Of a stretch of DNA of 11,829 bases, positions 1 to 5,800 are shown piece after piece; positions within the stretch are counted from its first letter, which is position 1; each line of letters starts with the position of its first letter. Made by a program: the position numbers and the translations under genes. The notes under the pieces were generated by a model. The model searched no databases and was not told the origin of the DNA. It saw only the letters and a program-made list of their open reading frames with translations. The DNA lies in the NCBI GenBank assembly GCA_030066455.1, contig JASJBQ010000138.1:1-11829 (forward strand). The letters run 5' to 3'. The DNA is from Desulfobacterales bacterium. GTDB taxonomy: Bacteria; Desulfobacterota; Desulfobacteria; Desulfobacterales; UBA5852.

Positions 1-368
1 TAGTCGTCCGGGTAGATGTCCACGAAGGTCACGCCGATGTCATAACCGGCCCCGTCCGGCCGTTGCTTGCACCAGGCCACGCGGGAGACCGCGGTCAGGG
101 GCGCGAGGGCCTGACGGTCGTCGATGACCGCGGCATAGCTGCGTTTATGGCGCTGCCAGCCCGTGAGTTGAATCTCGAGGCCGATCAGGTCGCCGGGTTT
201 GAACGCAGTCGGGCCGGTGAAACAAATCCCGCCGGCACTGAGGTTGACGCCGACGCCGCGCTGGCCGTCTTCTGTCATGGGGTATTCGATTTTCTTGGCT
301 TCGATGATGACATCCTCGGAAATGCGGTGGAATTGGCGCTGGTCGCTGTCATGCGGATCGATGGGCAT
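1..368 (-). CDS. PilZ-domain protein, 3' end outside window
   Basis: Reading the minus strand from the ATG at 368 gives 122 complete codons with no stop, beginning MPIDPHDSDQRQFHRISEDV. Two hallmarks of PilZ cyclic-di-GMP receptors are visible: an RxxxR motif (R11-R15) and, 27 residues later, an NxSxxG motif (N42, S44, G47 in NLSAGG). The rest fits the six-stranded PilZ barrel, ending in GYDIGVTFVDIYPDD. The start is supported by GGAGGAG at 376-382, seven bases upstream. The protein looks like a nearly stand-alone PilZ domain, cytosolic, with no signal peptide or membrane segment in the visible part. The final two visible bases (TA) could begin a stop or a Tyr codon, so it may end just outside the window. 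Family knowledge suggests control of motility, polysaccharide or adhesion. The target cannot be told from this sequence. It is divergent from pyrD and shares only the intergenic region with it. Confidence 0.88.
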   Translation of the reverse strand, partial: MPIDPHDSDQRQFHRISEDVIIEAKKIEYPMTEDGQRGVGVNLSAGGICFTGPTAFKPGDLIGLEIQLTGWQRHKRSYAAVIDDRQALAPLTAVSRVAWCKQRPDGAGYDIGVTFVDIYPDD

Positions 369-423
369 GGGGGCTCTCCTCCGTGGGTGTCGCGCGTCAG
401 ACGCTGAATTGTTTCCGCTAGAC

Positions 424-452
424 TTTTTATCCTAATGACCGCCAAATGCAAA
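424..452 (-). promoter_or_regulatory. Possible promoter for the PilZ gene
   Basis: On the minus strand TTTGCA (447-452) lies 17 bases from TAAAAA (424-429), a weak sigma-70-like pair placed about 55 bases before the PilZ start codon. The -35 element falls inside the AAATGC-AAA-GCATTT dyad at 444-458. This is pattern matching only, and the match to consensus is modest. Confidence 0.25.
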
Positions 453-458
453 GCATTT
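444..458. promoter_or_regulatory. Small dyad in divergent intergenic region
   Basis: A perfect 6-bp inverted repeat, AAATGC, AAA, GCATTT, sits between the divergent PilZ gene and pyrD. It overlaps the proposed -35 of the PilZ promoter and lies about 15 bases upstream of the proposed pyrD -35. This is where a dimeric regulator could act on both, but no known operator consensus is matched. A chance dyad of this size is possible. Confidence 0.25.
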
Positions 459-473
459 CCTCGCGGCCCCGGC

Positions 474-502
474 TTGCTCTCGACGGTCGAATGCTCTATA
501 AG
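474..502 (+). promoter_or_regulatory. Probable sigma-70 promoter for pyrD
   Basis: TTGCTC (474-479) is followed after 17 bases by TATAAG (497-502), a good vegetative promoter arrangement. It would place the transcript start near 509, leaving a leader of about 25 bases before the pyrD ATG. No strong Shine-Dalgarno is seen before pyrD: AAGCGG at 521-526 is the best candidate, so translation initiation may be weak or use other features. Confidence 0.45.
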
Positions 503-534
503 GTGGGGGCTCTTCACCTCAAGCGGATAATTCT

Positions 535-1467
535 ATGCATCCAGACAAGTTGCAGATGGGTGTCGAAATCGCTGGTCTGCACCTGAAAAACCCGGTCATG
601 ACCGCTTCCGGGACCTTCGGATACGGTGGTGAGTTCAAGGACCTGGTCGACTTGGACCGGCTGGGTGCCATCGTGGTCAAGGGCCTCTCGCTCCAGCCGG
701 CGGCCGGCAACCCGCCGCCGCGCATCGTGGAAACCCCCGCCGGCATGCTGAATGCCATCGGGCTCGAAAACATCGGCATCGATGCCTTCCGCCAGACACG
801 GCTCAAATTCCTGCGCCGGCTGGAAACGCCGGTGATCGTCAACCTCTACGGCCGGCAGGCCGAGGATTACGAGGCGCTGGCGCAGATCGTGGACGGCGAG
901 CCGGACATCGCCGCCATCGAAGTGAATATCTCCTGCCCCAATGTCAAGGCCGGCGGTATCGCCTTCGGGGTGAGTGCCGCGGCGGCCGGCGAGCTGATCG
1001 CCCGTATTCGGGCGCGCACGGCCAAGCCCATGATCGTCAAACTCTCCCCCAACGTGACCGACATCGTAGCGATCGCCCAGGCCGTGGCCGCGGCCGGCGC
1101 CGACGCGCTTTCGCTGATCAATACCATCACCGGCATGGCGGTGGATATCGACAGTCGCCGGCCCAAACTGGCGAACATCACCGGCGGCCTGTCCGGCCCT
1201 GCCATCCGGCCCGTGGCCGTCCGCATGGTCTGGCAGACGGCCCGTGCGGTCGACATCCCCGTCATCGGCATCGGTGGTATCATGGACCACCGTGACGCCC
1301 TCGAGTTTATTATCGCCGGGGCTTCGGCCGTCCAGGTCGGCACGGCCAATTTCGTGAACCCGGGGGCCACCACGGCGATCATCGACGGGCTGGCGGATTA
1401 TTTGCGGACCCACGGCATCGCCGACATCAACGACCTGATCGGCAGCCTCGAGACCGCGGCCGGCTGA
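535..1467 (+). CDS. pyrD: Dihydroorotate dehydrogenase, class 1B catalytic subunit
   Basis: A 310-residue FMN-dependent TIM-barrel enzyme oxidising dihydroorotate to orotate in the fourth step of pyrimidine synthesis. The N-terminal NPVMTASGTFGYGGEF segment and NISCPN (131-136), with Cys134 as the expected catalytic base, mark class 1 rather than the membrane-bound, serine-using class 2. KPMIVKLSPN, NTITGMAVD and the C-terminal GIGGIMDHRDALEFI and GASAVQVGTAN segments are the FMN and phosphate-binding parts. Length matches class 1B (about 300-310). The ATG at 535 is preferred because it keeps the usual short lead before VEIAGLHLKNPV; an internal Met8 is less likely. Class 1B enzymes normally work with the iron-sulfur/FAD subunit PyrK, which passes electrons to NAD. 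No pyrK lies next to it here: upstream is divergent and downstream is a ferritin-like gene. PyrK would therefore have to be encoded elsewhere. Confidence 0.96.
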   Translation: MHPDKLQMGVEIAGLHLKNPVMTASGTFGYGGEFKDLVDLDRLGAIVVKGLSLQPAAGNPPPRIVETPAGMLNAIGLENIGIDAFRQTRLKFLRRLETPVIVNLYGRQAEDYEALAQIVDGEPDIAAIEVNISCPNVKAGGIAFGVSAAAAGELIARIRARTAKPMIVKLSPNVTDIVAIAQAVAAAGADALSLINTITGMAVDIDSRRPKLANITGGLSGPAIRPVAVRMVWQTARAVDIPVIGIGGIMDHRDALEFIIAGASAVQVGTANFVNPGATTAIIDGLADYLRTHGIADINDLIGSLETAAG

Positions 1468-1475
1468 AAAGAAGA

Positions 1476-1494
1476 GGGATGCCTCAGGCGTCCC
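1476..1494 (+). terminator. Hairpin just after pyrD, possible terminator
   Basis: GGGATGCC (1476-1483), loop TCA, GGCGTCCC (1487-1494) forms an 8-bp stem with one G-U pair, starting nine bases after the pyrD stop. No T-run follows, so it may only protect the 3' end or act weakly. It suggests pyrD is transcribed separately from the ferritin-like gene. Confidence 0.35.
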
Positions 1495-1530
1495 GACCCT
1501 GATGGGCGATGGAACCAAACGGTCCGCCTG

Positions 1531-1545
1531 ACGGCGCGGCGCCGT
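1531..1545. promoter_or_regulatory. GC-rich palindrome upstream of ferritin-like gene
   Basis: ACGGCGC, G, GCGCCGT is a perfect 15-base odd palindrome 46 bases before the ferritin-like start codon. It could be an operator or a short hairpin (6-bp stem, CGG loop). In GC-rich DNA such palindromes arise by chance fairly often. No clear -35/-10 pair was found in 1468-1591. Confidence 0.2.
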
Positions 1546-1591
1546 GTGAGGGATCGAAGACCACGACCGTGACGAACCGAAAGGAGGCGTA

Positions 1592-2059
1592 ATGGAGTTC
1601 AAGACACCGAACGACATCCTGGACTATGCGATCGGAAAGGAAAAGGAAGCCAAACAGTTCTACCTCGATATCAGCGCAGAAGAGACCCTGTCCGGCAATC
1701 GCCAGGTGTTTATGGATTTTGCCCAGGAAGAAGACAAGCATGTCGTCATGCTCGAAAAGCTCAAGGCGGGCGTGGTCGCCGACGGCATCGACAATTATGA
1801 ATTCAAGTGGATCAAGGACATCAAACGCGGCGATTTGCTCCTGGATATCACCTATGAAAAAGGCATGCATTACCGTGACATCCTGATGCTGGCCATCAAG
1901 CGCGAAGAAAAGGCACTCAAACTCTACAACGAGTTGCAGGACCGGGTGGAAGATCGGGACCACGCCCAAATATTCAAGATTCTCTGCCAGGAAGAGGCCA
2001 AGCACAAGCTCGCCCTGGAGACCATGTACGACGACCACATGGCTGAAATGGGCGATTGA
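1592..2059 (+). CDS. Ferritin-like diiron protein, rubrerythrin domain without rubredoxin
   Basis: A 155-residue all-helical protein with the four-helix-bundle diiron pattern of the rubrerythrin branch of ferritins. Expected ligands are E17 in helix 1 (with Y24 seven residues on, as in rubrerythrin), E47xxH50 in EEDKH, E105/E106 in helix 3 (AIKREEKAL), and E135xxH138 in EEAKH. The C-terminal rubredoxin domain with its CxxC pairs is missing, so electrons would have to come from a separate donor. Its only cysteine is C132. AAGGAGG at 1581-1587, four bases before the ATG, is a strong ribosome site. Related proteins in anaerobes are linked to peroxide removal or iron handling, and that role is inferred here. 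No signal peptide, so it is cytosolic, unlike the two exported proteins that follow. The next gene begins 113 bp later with a hairpin between. Confidence 0.85.
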   Translation: MEFKTPNDILDYAIGKEKEAKQFYLDISAEETLSGNRQVFMDFAQEEDKHVVMLEKLKAGVVADGIDNYEFKWIKDIKRGDLLLDITYEKGMHYRDILMLAIKREEKALKLYNELQDRVEDRDHAQIFKILCQEEAKHKLALETMYDDHMAEMGD

Positions 2060-2113
2060 ACCGGAGAATGAACCGCGCGCCTGCCGCGCCGGCGTCCTGC
2101 CAAGGCGGGACGG

Positions 2114-2135
2114 GAGGCCGCCACGGGGCGGTTTC
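2114..2135 (+). terminator. Hairpin between ferritin-like and TPR genes
   Basis: GAGGCCGCC (2114-2122), loop ACGG, GGCGGTTTC (2127-2135) makes a 9-bp stem with two G-U pairs, followed by the AT-rich GAATAATTTCTT. This resembles a weak intrinsic terminator or a processing stem and may lower expression of the two downstream exported proteins relative to the ferritin-like gene. Confidence 0.35.
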
Positions 2136-2172
2136 GAATAATTTCTTCCCGAAGGCCACCTTGGAGAACCGT

Positions 2173-2916
2173 ATGCAGAGGATCATTCGCTGGGGACTGC
2201 TGCTGTTGCTGCTGCTCGCTGCTCCTGCGGCAGCGGACGACCAGGCCCTCCGGGACGCGGATGCACGCTATGCCGTGGGCGGATTGGAGGATCTCAAGGC
2301 CTCGCTGGCGTTGTATGCCCAAGCCCGACAGGCGGCGCCGCTGGACTATGCAACCCTGTGGAAGAGCGCGCGGGCGCATCGCGACTACGGGAATCGCGCC
2401 AAACAGGCGAAGCTTCCCGACTGGAAGGCGATTTGCAAAACCCAGGGCAAAACCGCGATGCAACTGGCCGAGCGGGCCATCGCCCTGGCCCCCGAGCGGG
2501 TCGAAGGGCACTACTATTACGGGCTGAGCGTCGGTATTTATTCCGATGGGGTCAGTATCTTTACGGCCCTGAGCGAAGGCCTCAAGGACAAGACCCAGAC
2601 CAGCTTCGAGAAAGCCTACGCGCTCGACAAGCATTACAACGATGCCGGGCCGATCCTTTCCCTGGGACGATTCTGGACGGTGCTGCCCTGGCCGATGCAC
2701 GACAAGAAAAGGGCGTTGCAATATTTCCGCGAGTACGAAAAAACCGGATTTCTGGAAGCGTATGCCGAAGCGCAGGTCTATTTCGGTGAACTGCTGATCA
2801 AATTGGGCGGCAAAGCCAACAAGCAAGAGGCCCGGCGCTGGCTGGAAATCGCCGCCCAGGCGCCCGAGCGCTATTATGCCGAACGGGCAACGCGCCTGCT
2901 GGCCAAACTCGATTGA
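2173..2916 (+). CDS. Exported TPR protein, TRAP-transporter T-component-like
   Basis: A 247-residue protein with a clear signal peptide: MQRIIRW, a seven-leucine core, then AAPAAA with predicted cleavage after A21 (before DDQ). No lipobox cysteine is present at the cleavage site. The frame stays open further upstream, but the ATG at 2173 is chosen because it starts the signal peptide and has GGAG at 2163-2166. The mature part is helical: YAVGGLEDLKASLALYAQA (33-51), AMQLAERAIALAPERVEGHYYYGL (95-118), SFEKAYALDKHYNDAG (144-159), then LPWPMHDKKRALQYFREY (171-188), which reads as tetratricopeptide-type pairs. The ERVEGHYYYGLSVGIY block followed by a length-conserved LGR...LPWP-DKK segment recalls TatT-family TRAP T-components. 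That assignment is from memory of the family and no TRAP permease is nearby. Likely periplasmic and a protein-binding scaffold. The following gene is 48 bp downstream and probably co-transcribed. Confidence 0.8.
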   Translation: MQRIIRWGLLLLLLLAAPAAADDQALRDADARYAVGGLEDLKASLALYAQARQAAPLDYATLWKSARAHRDYGNRAKQAKLPDWKAICKTQGKTAMQLAERAIALAPERVEGHYYYGLSVGIYSDGVSIFTALSEGLKDKTQTSFEKAYALDKHYNDAGPILSLGRFWTVLPWPMHDKKRALQYFREYEKTGFLEAYAEAQVYFGELLIKLGGKANKQEARRWLEIAAQAPERYYAERATRLLAKLD

Positions 2917-2964
2917 TGGCCGGCGACCTTTCTGTCACCCCGACGTTTTAAGGAGAAATGCAAC

Positions 2965-3546
2965 ATGACGCGAAAAACACCTATGATTGTGGCCTTGGCT
3001 CTGCTCGGTTTTCTTTTGTCGGTTACCGTGGGTGCCGCCGCCGACCGGGAAATCGCCGGCGTGAATTTTAGCGGCGAGAAAACCGTTGCCGACAAACAAC
3101 TGAAACTCAACGGTGTGGCCCTGCGCACCAAATTCTTCATCAAGGTTTTCGTCGGCGGCTTCTACCTCGAGAATCCCACCCAGGACGCCGAAGAGGCCAT
3201 TACCTCGGAGCAGGTCAAACATTTTCACCTGCACTACCTGACCAGCAAGGCCACGGCCGAAAAACTCCAGGACGGCTTCAAGGAGGCCATCATCAAGGCC
3301 AATCCGCCCGCGATGGTGGAAAAACACATGGCCGATATCGAACGCTACGCTTCCTGGCTGGACCAGGACATGGCCCCCGGGGCCACCTCCCTGGCGACCT
3401 ATGTTCCCGGCAAGGGCCTGACCCTGGTCTTTAAAGGGCAGGAAAAAGGCACCATTGCCAACCCCGAGTTTGCCCAGATGTACTTTCGCTACAACCTGGG
3501 CGCCAAGGCCGACAAGAAGATGCGCAAGGGGTATCTGGGGAAGTAG
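2965..3546 (+). CDS. Exported chalcone-isomerase-like domain protein
   Basis: A 193-residue protein with a signal peptide (MTRK, hydrophobic core 7-22, then VGAAA, predicted cleavage after A26). The mature part matches bacterial chalcone-isomerase-fold proteins: REIAGVNFSGEKTV, LKLNGVALRTKFFIKVFVGG followed by FYLENPTQDAEEAI, KHFHLHYLTSKATAEKLQDGF, WLDQDMAPGATSL and TYVPGKGLTLVFKGQEKGTI. The pattern 'G...L.LNG.G.R.K...KVYV.ALYL' is typical of the family. Bacterial members are not flavonoid enzymes: the fold binds fatty acids or other hydrophobic ligands, and the physiological role is mostly unknown. TAAGGAGA at 2949-2956 gives an eight-base spacing to the ATG. An overlapping ATG at 2958 is out of frame. 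It is the last gene of the plus-strand run and is followed by a strong hairpin. Joint export with the TPR protein hints at an envelope function, which is inferred. Confidence 0.82.
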   Translation: MTRKTPMIVALALLGFLLSVTVGAAADREIAGVNFSGEKTVADKQLKLNGVALRTKFFIKVFVGGFYLENPTQDAEEAITSEQVKHFHLHYLTSKATAEKLQDGFKEAIIKANPPAMVEKHMADIERYASWLDQDMAPGATSLATYVPGKGLTLVFKGQEKGTIANPEFAQMYFRYNLGAKADKKMRKGYLGK

Positions 3547-3576
3547 ATCCGGTCGTGGCTTGGCCCCGTGGTCTTT

Positions 3577-3623
3577 CAAACAATAGAACTGGAGAAGCAA
3601 AGCTGCTCCAGTTCTATTGTTTG
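3577..3623 (+). terminator. Long perfect hairpin after the chalcone-isomerase-like gene
   Basis: Two perfect 18-bp arms, CAAACAATAGAACTGGAG (3577-3594) and its reverse complement (3606-3623), enclose an 11-base loop that can pair further (AGC AAA GCT). It starts 30 bases after the stop codon. No immediate T-run follows (TTTT only at 3635-3638), although the right arm itself is U-rich. It may terminate the plus-strand transcript, and as a symmetric stem could act in both directions. The core CTGGAG...CTCCAG is shared with the hairpin at 3981-4012. Confidence 0.65.
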
Positions 3624-3698
3624 AGGCTTAAAGCTTTTCCTCTAGTGGAGAGGCAGGGCTCGTCCTGTCAAGGATACGGCCATCTATAGTCATGTTCA

Positions 3699-3720
3699 TT
3701 TTCTTGCACGGGCAAGAAAA
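3699..3720. repeat. Inverted repeat, 9-bp arms
   Basis: TTTTCTTGC (3699-3707), loop ACGG, GCAAGAAAA (3712-3720) is a perfect short hairpin. It is followed by CGAACCAAAAGAAACCGCCC, and the combination looks like the edge of a dispersed intergenic repeat family. That is an impression only. Confidence 0.45.
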
Positions 3721-3769
3721 CGAACCAAAAGAAACCGCCCGCGTCCCGCTTAACCCTGCGCGTCGATGC

Positions 3770-3832
3770 CAGGTTCGGCGCGTGTCGGAACTCGCTGCGC
3801 TCAAACAGGCCGACACGCTTTTTCCGAACCTG
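3770..3832. repeat. Nested palindrome with TTTTT inside, repeat-element-like
   Basis: The outer arms CAGGTTCGG (3770-3778) and CCGAACCTG (3824-3832) pair perfectly. Directly inside, GCGTGTCGG (3780-3788) and CCGACACGC (3810-3818) pair perfectly, separated from the outer stem by one C on the left and TTTTT on the right. The 21-base loop contains ACTCGCTGCGCTCAAAC. The inner stem plus TTTTT (3819-3823) also has terminator form on the plus strand. Two independent perfect 9-bp stems at the same centre are unlikely by chance. Confidence 0.6.
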
Positions 3833-3980
3833 CCACCGATGCTCGGCGCGGGACGAAGGGGATAAACCCGGAGCCCAGATGGCTGGTCAAGCACTTATCA
3901 AGGGCTACCTGGCGCCTCTGTTATGTGGGGGAAGCTTCCGTTGACACGGGCCGGTGGTGGCCATGTGTTTCTGGTAAGAC

Positions 3981-4014
3981 AAAAGCTGGAGCAGCAGAGT
4001 GCTCCAGCTTTTTT
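3981..4014. terminator. Bidirectional intrinsic terminator
   Basis: AAAAGCTGGAGCA (3981-3993), loop GCAGAG, TGCTCCAGCTTTT (4000-4012) is a perfect 13-bp arm hairpin. The T-run extends to 4014 (six Ts), and the A-run on the left gives a T-run on the minus strand as well. It therefore fits termination of plus-strand transcription from the left and of the ilv-leu operon from the right. It is the best terminator in the window. Confidence 0.85.
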
Positions 4015-4068
4015 CATTGGGGGCGGATGCTGCGGTTCGGTCGTGTCCGTCCAGAAGTGGTGGATTTG

Positions 4069-4160
4069 GGTTCAGGTTAAGGCCGCAGTGATTTTGAAAC
4101 CACAGGCGTAGCCAGCGCTACGTCGAGGATTTCAAAAGAGCGCGAACGCCGACCTGAGCC
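4069..4160 (-). repeat. 92-bp three-tier inverted repeat downstream of leuA
   Basis: Four arm pairs share one centre. GGTTCAGGT (4069-4077) pairs with ACCTGAGCC (4152-4160) with one G-U. GGC (4081-4083) pairs with GCC (4148-4150). TTTTGAAA (4092-4099) pairs with TTTCAAAA (4130-4137). CGTAGC (4107-4112) pairs with GCTACG (4117-4122), extended by G4105-C4124 and a wobble. The inner loop is CAGC. On the minus strand it begins 28 bases past the leuA stop, so it would be the 3' part of the operon transcript ahead of the terminator at 3981-4014. It may be a structured 3' UTR, a small RNA, or a copy of an intergenic repeat. Confidence 0.6.
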
Positions 4161-4188
4161 GTAAGATGCCGTTTCGGGGCGCACACGG

Positions 4189-5739
4189 CTAGAGGCCCTG
4201 GCGATCCTTGATCGGGTTGGCTTTGAGGTACTCCAGCCGGTTCAGGCCGTTGATGTAGGCCTTGGCGCTGGCTGTGATGATGTCGGGGTCGGCGCCCTTG
4301 CCCAGGGCCACCAGCCCGTTCTCCCGCAGGCGCACGGTCACCTCGCCCTGGGCGTCGGTGCCGCCGCTCAGGGCGCTGACCGTAAAACGCAGCAGTTCGG
4401 ACTGGGTGCCGGTCAGTTTGGCGATGGTGTTGAAGGCCGCGTCGATGGGCCCGTTGCCATAGCCGGCCGCCCGTGCCGGGCGATCGTTGATCTTGAGTTC
4501 CAGACTGGCCATGGGCAGCACGGTGGTGCCGGCCGTTACGTGCAGGTACTGCAACTGGAAGACATCGGCGGTGCGCAGGAATTCCTCGGTCACCAGTACT
4601 TCCAGGTCCTCGTCCATGATGTGCTTTTTCTTGTCGGCCAGATGCTTGAACTGCTTGAAAACGGTGTTCAGTTCTTCTTCACTCAACTCGTAACCCAGCT
4701 CCTTGAGATGATCGTGCAGGGCGTGACGGCCCGAATGCTTGCCGAGCACCAGCTTGTTGTGGCTCAGGCCGATCGTCTCCGGGCGCATGATCTCGTAGGT
4801 CATCGGGTTCTTGAGAATCCCGTCCTGATGGATGCCGGCCTCGTGGGCAAAGGCGTTGGCCCCCACGATGGCCTTGTTGGGCTGAACCATGATGCCGGTG
4901 ATCATGCTCACCAGGCGGCTGCTGGCATGGATGTGCTCGGTCTTTACGCCGCAGTCAAGCTGCATGTGGTTCTTGCGGGTGTGCAGGGCCATGACGATTT
5001 CTTCCAGCGAGGTGTTCCCGGCCCGCTCCCCGATGCCGTTGATCGTGACCTCGGCCTGACGGGCGCCGGCCCGGATGGCGGTAATCGTGTTGGCCGTGGC
5101 CAGACCCAGATCGTTGTGGCAGTGAACACTGAACACGGCCTGGTCGATGTTGGGGGTCTTCTCCCGGATATAGCGCACCATGTCGCCGAATTCGTCCGGT
5201 ACGGCATAGCCCACGGTATCCGGCAGGTTGATCGTGGTGGCGCCGGCCGCGATGGCGGCCTCGAAGACCTCGCACAGAAAATCGCGGTCGCTGCGGGAGC
5301 CGTCCTCGGCCGAGAACTCGACGTTGTCGGTATAGCGCTTGGCGTGGCGCACCGCCGCGACGGCCGCCTTGACGACTTCCTCCCGGCTCATCTTGAGCTT
5401 GTATTTCAGGTGGATGTCGGAGGTGGCGATGAAGGTGTGGATGCGGGGGTGGGCGGCGTGCTTGACGGCCTCCCAGGCACGGTCGATATCCTGGCGGGAA
5501 GCGCGGGCCAGGCCGGTGACCTGGACGGTCTTCAGGGCCTTGGCGATGGCGGATACGGCTTCGAAATCCCCGTCCGAAGCCGCCGGAAATCCGGCTTCGA
5601 TCACATCGACGCCCAGCTTTTCAAGCTGCTTGGCCAGACGCAATTTCTCAGCCGTATTCATGCTGGCGCCCGGCGACTGCTCGCCGTCGCGCAGGGTGGT
5701 ATCAAATATGATGACGCGATTCGGGTCATTGGCGTTCAT
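4189..5739 (-). CDS. leuA: 2-isopropylmalate synthase
   Basis: A 516-residue enzyme joining acetyl-CoA and 2-oxoisovalerate, the committed step of leucine synthesis. The catalytic TIM barrel opens with FDTTLRDGEQSPGAS (12-26). The divalent metal ligands expected in the family are D13, H206 and H208 in HCHNDLG, and N242 in GERAGN. ARASRQDI, SAEDGSRSD and NLPDTVGYAVP are further LeuA-type signatures. The linker region carries GANAFAHEAGIHQDGILKNP, and the C-terminal region from about residue 390 is the LeuA dimer domain that binds leucine, so feedback inhibition is expected. Length fits the bacterial form (about 510-520). AGGAG at 5746-5750, six bases before the ATG, supports the start. It is the last gene of the cluster, 246 bp after cimA, with a GC hairpin just before its ribosome site. 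Confidence 0.97.
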   Translation of the reverse strand: MNANDPNRVIIFDTTLRDGEQSPGASMNTAEKLRLAKQLEKLGVDVIEAGFPAASDGDFEAVSAIAKALKTVQVTGLARASRQDIDRAWEAVKHAAHPRIHTFIATSDIHLKYKLKMSREEVVKAAVAAVRHAKRYTDNVEFSAEDGSRSDRDFLCEVFEAAIAAGATTINLPDTVGYAVPDEFGDMVRYIREKTPNIDQAVFSVHCHNDLGLATANTITAIRAGARQAEVTINGIGERAGNTSLEEIVMALHTRKNHMQLDCGVKTEHIHASSRLVSMITGIMVQPNKAIVGANAFAHEAGIHQDGILKNPMTYEIMRPETIGLSHNKLVLGKHSGRHALHDHLKELGYELSEEELNTVFKQFKHLADKKKHIMDEDLEVLVTEEFLRTADVFQLQYLHVTAGTTVLPMASLELKINDRPARAAGYGNGPIDAAFNTIAKLTGTQSELLRFTVSALSGGTDAQGEVTVRLRENGLVALGKGADPDIITASAKAYINGLNRLEYLKANPIKDRQGL

Positions 5740-5757
5740 ACGAAGCTCCTGTGGGTT

Positions 5758-5789
5758 CAGCCGGCCGGTTCGTTTCCAGCGGCCGGCTG
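5758..5789 (-). promoter_or_regulatory. GC hairpin directly upstream of the leuA ribosome site
   Basis: CAGCCGGCCG (5758-5767) and CGGCCGGCTG (5780-5789) are perfect 10-bp arms around a 12-base loop. On the minus strand the stem ends eight bases before the leuA AGGAG. No T-run follows, so it is not an ordinary terminator. It could influence leuA translation or mark an mRNA processing point between cimA and leuA. Confidence 0.45.
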
Positions 5790-5800
5790 CCGGTTGGGGT

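Larger units (their letters stand above)
3547..4188. other. 642-bp gene-free region between convergent genes, rich in inverted repeats
   Basis: No credible gene is seen here. The short open frames lack ribosome sites, signal sequences or recognisable domains, and their composition follows the palindromes. The stretch holds an 18-bp-arm hairpin (3577-3623), a 9-bp hairpin (3699-3720), a nested palindrome (3770-3832), a canonical intrinsic terminator (3981-4014) and a 92-bp layered inverted repeat (4069-4160). A consensus TTGACA occurs at 3941-3946 but without a matching -10. The middle part, especially CGGAACTCGCTGCGCTCAAA, has the look of dispersed intergenic repeats in proteobacterial genomes. 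That cannot be confirmed from one copy. Confidence 0.75.

Noticed and set aside
514..1617. 367-codon minus-strand frame opposite pyrD
   Set aside because: Antisense shadow, covering all of pyrD and the start of the next gene.
2198..2219. CTG-rich run as a phase-variable microsatellite
   Set aside because: It simply encodes the leucine core of a signal peptide and is interrupted by TTG and CTC codons.
3628..3894. 88-codon minus-strand ORF in the gene-free region
   Set aside because: Overlaps the palindromic repeat, lacks a ribosome site and looks like the spurious proteins often predicted on dispersed repeats.
3941..3969. Consensus -35 TTGACA as a promoter
   Set aside because: No acceptable -10 at 16-18 bases, and a terminator follows directly.
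3766..4080. 104-codon plus-strand ORF in the gene-free region
   Set aside because: It reads straight through two palindromes and the terminator, has no ribosome site and no family resemblance. Better explained as repeat-element sequence.
3577..4160. CRISPR array or integron attC sites
   Set aside because: Arms differ between palindromes, there is no regular spacing or identical repeat unit, and no cas or integrase gene is nearby.
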